Part shown: positions 1 through 4,469 of the stretch, piece after piece
How positions within the stretch are numbered: position 1 is the first letter of the stretch
Layout of the letters: each line of letters opens with the position of its first letter
Source of the DNA: Candidatus Glassiibacteriota bacterium
GTDB taxonomy: Bacteria; Gemmatimonadota; Glassbacteria; GWA2-58-10
Assembly (NCBI GenBank): GCA_030604975.1
Contig: JAUVUV010000139.1
Span: 1 to 6,198, forward strand
Direction of reading: 5' to 3'
DNA: 6,198 nt
The notes under the pieces: generated by a model
What the model was told of the DNA's origin: nothing
Seen by the model: only the letters and a program-made list of their open reading frames with translations
Databases searched by the model: none
Translations under genes and position numbers: made by a program

Positions 1-53
1 ACTGATTTGTCAATAACCACCACATTTAAGGCATGTCAAAAGCGAGGTTTAGA

Positions 54-82
54 TTGCATTTGTCCGGACGGTATATTATAAT
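54..82 (+). promoter_or_regulatory. sigma-70-like promoter of the trxA operon
   Basis: A perfect TATAAT -10 box lies at 77-82, and TTGCAT at 54-59 (TTG of the -35 consensus conserved) is 17 bp upstream. Transcription would start near 89, leaving a leader of about 90 nt before the GTG start at 180. The -10 box lies inside the left arm of an inverted repeat (71-118), so access to it might be regulated. The -10 match and spacing are seen; use as a promoter is inferred. Confidence 0.5.
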
Positions 83-118
83 TAGAACCTGATTTCGAAG
101 TTTGTAATTATAGTATAT
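71..118. repeat. imperfect AT-rich inverted repeat over the -10 box
   Basis: GTATATTATAATTA (71-84) faces TAATTATAGTATAT (105-118). The innermost 8 bp pair perfectly; a T-G juxtaposition at 76/113 is followed by four more pairs, with a second G-T at the outer end. The arms are separated by 20 nt. The repeat covers the TATAAT box and the predicted start site, a position suited to an operator for a dimeric repressor. In DNA this AT-rich it may also be chance. Confidence 0.4.
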
Positions 119-179
119 CTCGCTATGGCTGGAAAAAACCAGTTAATTTACGGTTTTGATTAAAGAAAGGTGAAAAATC

Positions 180-515
180 GTGTCTGAGAATAAACCACAG
201 GCAGTTGACGATATTTCCTTCGAGCAGGAAGTCCTGCAGGCTGAAGGTATTGCTGTTGTGGATTTTTGGGCGCCCTGGTGTGGACCCTGTTTGCACATGG
301 CTCCGGCGTTGGAAGCTTTTGCCGAAGCCAATGCGGGCAAGGTGAAAGTCTTCAAGCTTGATGTTGATGAGAATCCTAAAACAGCGCAAAAGTACGAAAT
401 AAGAAGCATCCCCACAGTCATATATTTTAAGGCCGGAGAGCCGGTGGACATTTCCATTGGAGCGGTTTCTGAGTCAACTTTGCGGAGTAAATTGGATGCT
501 TTGTTAGAGGGCTAA
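180..515 (+). CDS. trxA: thioredoxin
   Basis: This is a small cytoplasmic dithiol-disulfide oxidoreductase that reduces protein disulfides and is recycled by thioredoxin reductase. The 111-residue length is normal for a stand-alone thioredoxin. Visible landmarks are the buried acidic residue D28 in VVDFW, the redox site W33-C34-G35-P36-C37 and the cis-proline at P78 in SIPT. There is no signal peptide, so it is a cytosolic form rather than a periplasmic DsbE/TlpA type. Translation starts at GTG: an in-frame TGA at 171-173 excludes any longer start, and AGAAAGGTG (164-172) provides a Shine-Dalgarno with suitable spacing. It is the first gene of an operon with the lipid synthase that begins 8 bp after its stop and then tmk. 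The identification is firm; the precise substrates cannot be read from sequence. Confidence 0.95.
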   Translation: MSENKPQAVDDISFEQEVLQAEGIAVVDFWAPWCGPCLHMAPALEAFAEANAGKVKVFKLDVDENPKTAQKYEIRSIPTVIYFKAGEPVDISIGAVSESTLRSKLDALLEG

Positions 516-523
516 AACCGCAG

Positions 524-1135
524 ATGAGATTTATTCCGAAATTAATCAAATACTGGTACATTGACCTCATCAGCCCGCTAATCCGCTTTTGCATTCGCCA
601 TCGCGTCCAACCGAACCTGATAACCACGATCGGTTTTGCTGTCACTGTTTGCGCTGCGCTGGCTTTTGCGAGAGATAATGTGCAATGGGCCGGGGCGATC
701 CTGCTTTTCAGCGGCACCTTTGACATCATCGACGGAAAAGTGGCACGAGCCACGGGTAGGAGCAGTAAATTCGGCTCGTTCTTCGATTCCACAATGGACC
801 GGCTCTCAGATATGATCGTCTTTCTGGGTCTTTTGTACATGTACCTGGGAAAAGGCCACCAGGAGATGATCTGGGTGATCATGCTGGCTGTTATCGGCTC
901 GTTGATGGTGAGCTATGCGCGTTCAAAGGCGGAGGCGCTCGGGATCAAATGCAGCGTGGGATTGTTTCAGCGCCCTGAGCGGGTTGTCTATCTCGGATTC
1001 GGCGCCATTCTGGGGCATGTGACACTTTATTACGTAATCTGGTTTCTGGCGATTGTGTCCAATCTCACCGTAATTCAAAGAATCTTCCACGTTTACTCGG
1101 TTGCACACGGCGTGCCGCTGGATGATGACGAATAA
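524..1135 (+). CDS. CDP-alcohol phosphatidyltransferase (PgsA/phosphatidylinositol-phosphate synthase type)
   Basis: This integral membrane enzyme transfers the phosphatidyl group from CDP-diacylglycerol to an alcohol head group, releasing CMP. The family signature Dx2DGx2ARx8Gx3Dx3D is complete: D67, D70, G71, A74, R75, G84, D88 and D92, of which the four aspartates bind divalent metal. Hydrophobic stretches around residues 33-50, 54-65, 95-109, 115-131 and 155-178 fit the usual six-helix fold, and 203 residues is a normal length. The acceptor is less certain. The basic pattern after the fourth helix (Y131, R133, K135, A136-E137-A138) and R150-P151-E152-R153 resemble my recollection of mycobacterial PgsA1, which uses inositol 1-phosphate. 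Phosphatidylinositol-phosphate synthase is therefore my preferred reading, with phosphatidylglycerol-phosphate synthase as the alternative. No strong Shine-Dalgarno is close to the ATG (AGAGG at 506-510 is distant), so translation may be coupled to trxA, 8 bp upstream. Confidence 0.88.
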   Translation: MRFIPKLIKYWYIDLISPLIRFCIRHRVQPNLITTIGFAVTVCAALAFARDNVQWAGAILLFSGTFDIIDGKVARATGRSSKFGSFFDSTMDRLSDMIVFLGLLYMYLGKGHQEMIWVIMLAVIGSLMVSYARSKAEALGIKCSVGLFQRPERVVYLGFGAILGHVTLYYVIWFLAIVSNLTVIQRIFHVYSVAHGVPLDDDE

Positions 1136-1166
1136 TTATTGCCGTGGTTAACAGAGCTAACCTAAT

Positions 1167-1805
1167 ATGAAAAAAGGCATTTTTATCTCAATTGAAGGTG
1201 GTGAAGGCGCTGGTAAAAGTACCCAGGTGAAACTATTAGAGGAATCCCTAACCACCCTAGGCTATAGAGTTACTGTTACCTATGACCCAGGTGGCACTAA
1301 AATTGGATGGAAGATAAGGGAAATTCTCCTCGATAAAGAGCATAAGGAACTAGCGCCAAAAACTGAACTTCTGCTTTACCTGGCAAGCCGTTCTCAATTA
1401 GTAAGCCAGGTGATCAAGCCGGCTCTCGAGGAGGGGAAGGTCGTCATTTCAGACCGCTTTCACCATTCCACTCTCGCCTATCAGGGAGGGGCAAGGGCGC
1501 TGGATGTGACTCTGGTGCAGCAGATTAATGAATTCGCCACAGAAGGTATCCTGCCAGATATAACCTTCCTTCTGGATTTACCGCCTGAGCTTGGGCTGGA
1601 AAGAAAGGGATCATATGATGAGGACAGGATGGAAGGGCAGGGCATCGAATTTCACGAAAAAGTCCGTCAAGCCTTTCTCTCTCTCGCCAGCGAGGAACCT
1701 GAGCGCATCGTTGTGCTCGATGCAAATCAGCCGGTGAAACAAATCTCCACTTCGATCAATCAGCACATGAAAGCTCTATTGGACAAACACTCTCCCGCTG
1801 ACTGA
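1167..1805 (+). CDS. tmk: thymidylate (dTMP) kinase
   Basis: This enzyme phosphorylates dTMP to dTDP with ATP, the last dedicated step of dTTP synthesis, in the cytosol. The 212 residues are typical. The P-loop is G11-G-E-G-A-G-K17-S-T, followed by a PGGT dTMP-binding motif (P41-T44), D96-R97-F98 with S101, the Y105-Q106-G107 segment and the strand TFLLDL ending at 138. The lid region has R145 and R154 followed by EFHEKVR, as in bacterial enzymes. The residues before PGGT are Y39-D40 rather than the usual Arg-Glu, a variant of the TREPGGT motif that could affect phosphate-donor or dTMP contacts. The start is fixed by an in-frame TAA at 1158-1160, only 6 nt upstream. The Shine-Dalgarno is weak (AGAG near 1153). 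The gene is 31 bp downstream of the lipid synthase, probably in the same transcript, and converges on the pilB-like gene with a 35-bp gap. Confidence 0.95.
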   Translation: MKKGIFISIEGGEGAGKSTQVKLLEESLTTLGYRVTVTYDPGGTKIGWKIREILLDKEHKELAPKTELLLYLASRSQLVSQVIKPALEEGKVVISDRFHHSTLAYQGGARALDVTLVQQINEFATEGILPDITFLLDLPPELGLERKGSYDEDRMEGQGIEFHEKVRQAFLSLASEEPERIVVLDANQPVKQISTSINQHMKALLDKHSPAD

Positions 1806-1840
1806 TAATCCCATTTGATATCTTGCCTTATTCGCTTCAG

Positions 1841-4006
1841 CTAGGCCCGCACTAAGCGCAGAACCTCCTCCATGGAAGTAATCCCCTTGGCTGCCTTTTC
1901 GAGACTATCCTTAAAAATCGGCACCATCTCGTTCTTGAGCGCCATGTCTCTGATCTCCTCACTGGATGCACTGCGCAGCACGGCCTCTTTGATCGCGTCG
2001 TTCATAGTGAGAATCTCATGCGAGCCGATTCTGCCCTTGTAACCGCTGCCGTTGCAGGCTTCGCATCCTTTGGCTTTGAACAGCGTGGCTCCCTCGGCTG
2101 AATCCTCCAGCAGACGAGTGTCCTCCTCGCTGTCATCATAAGGCACCCTGCATTTCGGGCAAAGCCGCCGAAGGAGGCGCTGGGCGCAGACGAGAAGCAG
2201 AGAACTGGAAACAAGAAACGGCTGGATACCCATATCGAGGAATCTGGTAACCGTGCCCGCAGCGTCGTTGGTATGCAGAGTACTGAAAAGAAGGTGTCCG
2301 GTGAGCGAGGCCTCGATTGCGATTTCGGCGGTTTCCAGGTCCCGGATCTCACCCACCAGGATCACATCCGGATCCTGGCGCAGATAGCAGCGAAGAGCGT
2401 TGGAAAAGGTCAGCCCGATTTCTTTGCGCATCTGCATCTGGTTGATACCAAAAAGCATGTATTCCACCGGGTCTTCTGCTGTCTGGATGTTGATTGCCGG
2501 ATCGTTGATATGGTTGAGCGCCGCATAAAGGGTTGTGGTTTTACCGCTGCCTGTAGGCCCTACATGAAGAACCATCCCGTAGGGGCTTTTGATAAGTTTT
2601 TCATAGATCGCCAGGTTGTGCTCGGAAAAGCCCATCTTATCCAGCCCAACCGACGTGCTGGTTTTATCCAGGATACGCATTACCACCTTTTCGCCGAAAA
2701 CCATTGGACCCATGGCTACGCGTAGGTCGATATCGATCCCGGTGCGGGTGAAGTCCTTGAACTTGATCCTGCCGTCCTGGGGCAGGCGCCGCTCGGCTAT
2801 GTTCAGTCCGGACATGATCTTGAGCCTGCTGATCAGGGCTTTGAGAGAATTTGGCGGAAGCTTGAGCGCCACCCGGCAGACCCCGTCCACCCGGTAACGC
2901 ACAAGCACCTCTTTTTCGAACGGCTCGACATGGATATCACTCGCACCGCGGGTATAAGCGTCCTCGATGATCCGGTTGGCGAGCTGCACGATCGGCGTGC
3001 TTGCCTCGTCCACATCCTCTTCCAGATCCACCGACTCGACTTCCTCGCCGTACTCGCTGCCCACCAGGGCCGCTACCTCGTCGATATCAGTCGAATCAGC
3101 CTTGAAAAAGCTTTCTATCACTTTTTTGATCCGGCTTTCGGCCGACACGACTATTTTGGCTACCTCAAGCTTGGTCGCCCAGCGGAAACTGTCTATGCGG
3201 TCGAAATCAACCGGGTTGGAGATGGCAATTTCAACCGACTGCGTGCCGATTTTTTTTATCGGCAGAATGAGAAACTTTTTCAGGTTCTTTTCACCCACCA
3301 GGTTTATCAGTTTCTCATCCGCAACGAAATCCTCAGCGATTTCGTAATAATCGTGGTCTGTAAGCCGGCTCAGGTAATAGGCCAGCTCGGCGTCGCCCAT
3401 TTTTACATCCGGCCGCTGGACTTTCTGGATGATCATTGCCGAGTAGTCGGAAACTTCCTCGAGAAGCTGGCGGTCACGTTCGGTGAACAGCCCGGGGCTG
3501 TCCGGCGGATTTTTATTTATTATCTGAATCGCGCCGATTACCTCATCGGTCACCAGTGGCACGGTGATCATACTCTTGGTCTGGAAGCCGGTTTCCCCGT
3601 CCACTCCGCTGAAAAAGTTGGGATCATTCTGGGCATCCAGGGAGATATAGGTCTCGCTGCTTTCGATTACCTTGCCCACTATTCCCTGGCCCCGTTTCAG
3701 GGTAAGTTTGCGCAGTTGTTCGACCTTTTTCTGGTAAGCCTCCTTCAGTTTGTCGTCGTCCTTGTATAGTTCCTCGCTGAAATAGGCGTGGGTAAAATGG
3801 ATATGGTTGTCCTTGCCGACTGAATAAATCGTGATCGCCTGCGCCTGCACCAGTTCGACAAGTTTCTGGAAAGTGATTTTGAGAACGGTCTCCAGGTCCT
3901 TTTTTGTTAATTCTCGCTTGGAAACCAGGATCTTGAGCAGATTGTTCAGAACCTGCTTTTCATCAGCCGTGCTTTTTAGTTTTCTCTCAGCGGCGGCTTT
4001 GCTCAT
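1841..4006 (-). CDS. pilB: GAF-domain PilB/GspE-family assembly ATPase
   Basis: This is a hexameric cytoplasmic motor that powers extension of a type IV pilus or type II secretion pseudopilus. Order in the 721 residues: a short charged helical start; a GAF domain (about 37-194, with RGQGIVGKVI at 105 and a VIGAIQIINK strand); a GspE N-terminal-type domain (about 205-303); an acidic linker (about 304-335); then the ATPase. ATPase motifs are intact: SDIHVEP (356-362), Walker A G483-P-T-G-S-G-K489-T, Asp box AEDPVEY (510-516), Walker B region DPDVILVGEIRD with E553, and His box around H571 and H578. A zinc tetracysteine is present (C616, C619, C648, C651). The added GAF suggests regulation by a small ligand or by partner binding. 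The N-terminal domain lacks the RLG motif typical of c-di-GMP-binding MshEN domains. An in-frame TAA directly before the ATG fixes the start; GAGGT (4011-4015) is the Shine-Dalgarno. PilB and GspE are hard to separate, but ATPase-core wording is closer to PilB. Confidence 0.92.
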   Translation of the reverse strand: MSKAAAERKLKSTADEKQVLNNLLKILVSKRELTKKDLETVLKITFQKLVELVQAQAITIYSVGKDNHIHFTHAYFSEELYKDDDKLKEAYQKKVEQLRKLTLKRGQGIVGKVIESSETYISLDAQNDPNFFSGVDGETGFQTKSMITVPLVTDEVIGAIQIINKNPPDSPGLFTERDRQLLEEVSDYSAMIIQKVQRPDVKMGDAELAYYLSRLTDHDYYEIAEDFVADEKLINLVGEKNLKKFLILPIKKIGTQSVEIAISNPVDFDRIDSFRWATKLEVAKIVVSAESRIKKVIESFFKADSTDIDEVAALVGSEYGEEVESVDLEEDVDEASTPIVQLANRIIEDAYTRGASDIHVEPFEKEVLVRYRVDGVCRVALKLPPNSLKALISRLKIMSGLNIAERRLPQDGRIKFKDFTRTGIDIDLRVAMGPMVFGEKVVMRILDKTSTSVGLDKMGFSEHNLAIYEKLIKSPYGMVLHVGPTGSGKTTTLYAALNHINDPAINIQTAEDPVEYMLFGINQMQMRKEIGLTFSNALRCYLRQDPDVILVGEIRDLETAEIAIEASLTGHLLFSTLHTNDAAGTVTRFLDMGIQPFLVSSSLLLVCAQRLLRRLCPKCRVPYDDSEEDTRLLEDSAEGATLFKAKGCEACNGSGYKGRIGSHEILTMNDAIKEAVLRSASSEEIRDMALKNEMVPIFKDSLEKAAKGITSMEEVLRLVRA
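3244..3264 (-). other. A8 homopolymer inside a 7-bp inverted repeat, within the ATPase gene
   Basis: The coding strand has eight consecutive A residues (3250-3257) spanning codons I250-K251-K252-I253 of the ATPase. They are flanked by TGCCGAT (3244-3250) and its exact reverse complement ATCGGCA (3258-3264) on the + strand. Such runs can promote polymerase slippage. Addition of one A would end the protein near residue 258 and loss of one near residue 270, leaving the GAF domain without the motor. The sequence is seen; any functional slippage is speculative. Confidence 0.3.
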
Positions 4007-4060
4007 TTAAACCTCGTGTTTTTTGGGAATATTACCGAGTGGAAAATTTTCCCTTCTTTT

Positions 4061-4089
4061 AATATAAGTACCCGCTTGGCAAGTGACAA
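4061..4089 (-). promoter_or_regulatory. sigma-70-like promoter of the GAF-PilB gene
   Basis: On the minus strand TTGTCA (4084-4089, 5 of 6 consensus bases) and TATATT (4061-4066, 5 of 6) are separated by exactly 17 bp. Transcription would begin near 4054, giving a leader of about 48 nt before the ATG at 4006. Upstream of the -35 box the DNA is AT-rich and contains AATTTTA twice in 10-bp register (4101-4107 and 4111-4117), resembling an UP element. Confidence 0.6.
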
Positions 4090-4133
4090 GAAGTTATCTC
4101 AATTTTAGAGAATTTTATTGGTTTCTCGATGAA

Positions 4134-4149
4134 AGCACAATTCATGCCA
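4134..4149 (-). promoter_or_regulatory. weaker leftward sigma-54-like -24/-12 element
   Basis: Reading leftward from 4149 the minus strand is TGGCATGAATTGTGCT. The GG and GC dinucleotides have the 10-bp separation required by sigma-54, with GTGC in place of TTGC at the -12 element. Its -24 half comes from the left arm of the 4141-4175 inverted repeat. It would start transcription near 4123, about 117 nt upstream of the GAF-PilB start. Because the match is partly forced by the repeat symmetry, confidence is modest. Confidence 0.35.
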
Positions 4150-4175
4150 TAACTTGTTTTTACTTATGGCATGAA
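4141..4175. repeat. perfect 12-bp inverted repeat in the divergent spacer
   Basis: TTCATGCCATAA (4141-4152) and TTATGGCATGAA (4164-4175) are exact reverse complements with an 11-nt gap. No T-run follows on either strand, so it does not look like an intrinsic terminator. It lies between two divergent genes, and each arm contains the TGGCATG of a sigma-54-type -24 element. It could be an operator, a pair of divergent promoter halves, or both. Confidence 0.75.
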
Positions 4176-4182
4176 GATTGCA
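4167..4182 (+). promoter_or_regulatory. sigma-54 (RpoN) -24/-12 promoter
   Basis: TGGCATGAAGATTGCA matches the RpoN consensus TGGCACG-N4-TTGCW at all defined positions except one (T for C after TGGCA). The invariant GG (4168-4169) and GC (4180-4181) have the correct separation. Transcription would start near 4193, giving a 33-nt leader with the Shine-Dalgarno at 4213-4219. Sigma-54 promoters need an enhancer-binding activator and are known at pilin and pilus genes in several bacteria. The activator site is not identified here. Confidence 0.65.
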
Positions 4183-4212
4183 ATTCTTGCTATAAAAAGC
4201 TGAAACTTCGGC

Positions 4213-4219
4213 AAAGGAG
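4213..4219 (+). promoter_or_regulatory. strong ribosome binding site
   Basis: AAAGGAG lies 6 nt before the ATG at 4226. It is the best Shine-Dalgarno in the window and the main reason to accept the short reading frame that follows as a real gene. Confidence 0.7.
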
Positions 4220-4225
4220 ATTAAA

Positions 4226-4381
4226 ATGCCGCTAGATCCTGAAGTCCTGCTAAGCTGCGTCCACCTCTATTCGATGATTGGTGAGCGGAAAAAGTCGCGG
4301 TTTTATGACAGGTTGTTTGTCCACATGATGAAACGCTCGATCAGAAACTCACGGCTTGACAGCCAGAGCCCTTTGGAATAA
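4226..4381 (+). CDS. hypothetical small protein, 51 residues
   Basis: I do not recognise this protein. It begins MPLDPEVLLSCVHLYSMIGE and is rich in basic residues from position 21 to 43 (R21, K22, K23, R25, R29, K36, R37, R40, R43). It has one cysteine (C11), no membrane segment and no signal peptide; its first 40 residues could form amphipathic helices. Support for it being real is positional: a near-consensus sigma-54 promoter about 33 nt upstream, a strong AAAGGAG at ideal spacing, and a clean TAA stop. It is the first gene of the rightward transcript and precedes the ExeA-like ATPase in a different reading frame, with an 88-bp gap. It could be a small regulator or partner of the assembly ATPases, or a leader peptide. 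Confidence 0.6.
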   Translation: MPLDPEVLLSCVHLYSMIGERKKSRFYDRLFVHMMKRSIRNSRLDSQSPLE

Positions 4382-4433
4382 AATATTTATTGAAGCTATA
4401 AGTAAATATTTTGAAAAATAAATAAATTATAGC
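4379..4433 (+). other. AT-rich region with two competing hairpins after the small ORF
   Basis: AAATATTTA (4381-4389) pairs with TAAATATTT (4403-4411), extendable by A4380-T4412, so the stem begins in the stop codon of the small gene. A second possible stem, GCTATAA (4395-4401) with TTATAGC (4427-4433), uses the loop of the first, so the two structures would compete. There is no GC-rich stem and no clean U-tract, so it is not a classic terminator. It may set the level of the downstream ATPase relative to the small protein, or only reflect AT richness. Confidence 0.3.
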
Positions 4434-4469
4434 GATTATCTCTTCCAGTTCTGGCGATTTTTCCGAGCG

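Noticed and set aside
62..69. GTCCGGAC palindrome in the promoter spacer
   Set aside because: An 8-bp palindrome is expected by chance about every 256 positions, and nothing else supports an operator there.
427..882. 151-codon open frame on the - strand across trxA and the lipid synthase
   Set aside because: It is antisense to two confidently identified genes and its product has no recognisable features.
1146..1162. GGTTA/TAACC short inverted repeat before tmk
   Set aside because: A 5-bp stem with a 7-nt loop is too weak and too likely by chance to call regulatory.
1806..1840. possible bidirectional terminator between the convergent tmk and ATPase genes
   Set aside because: I could find no stem with a T-run in these 35 bp, so termination here is not supported by sequence.
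2930..3769. 279-codon open frame on the + strand
   Set aside because: It lies wholly antisense to the PilB/GspE gene, whose domains and motifs are unambiguous. The predicted protein has no recognisable family, and its openness is explained by the codon bias of the opposite strand.
4141..4175. inverted repeat as a Rho-independent terminator
   Set aside because: The position is right for hairpin formation, but no T-tract follows on either strand and both flanking genes point away from it.
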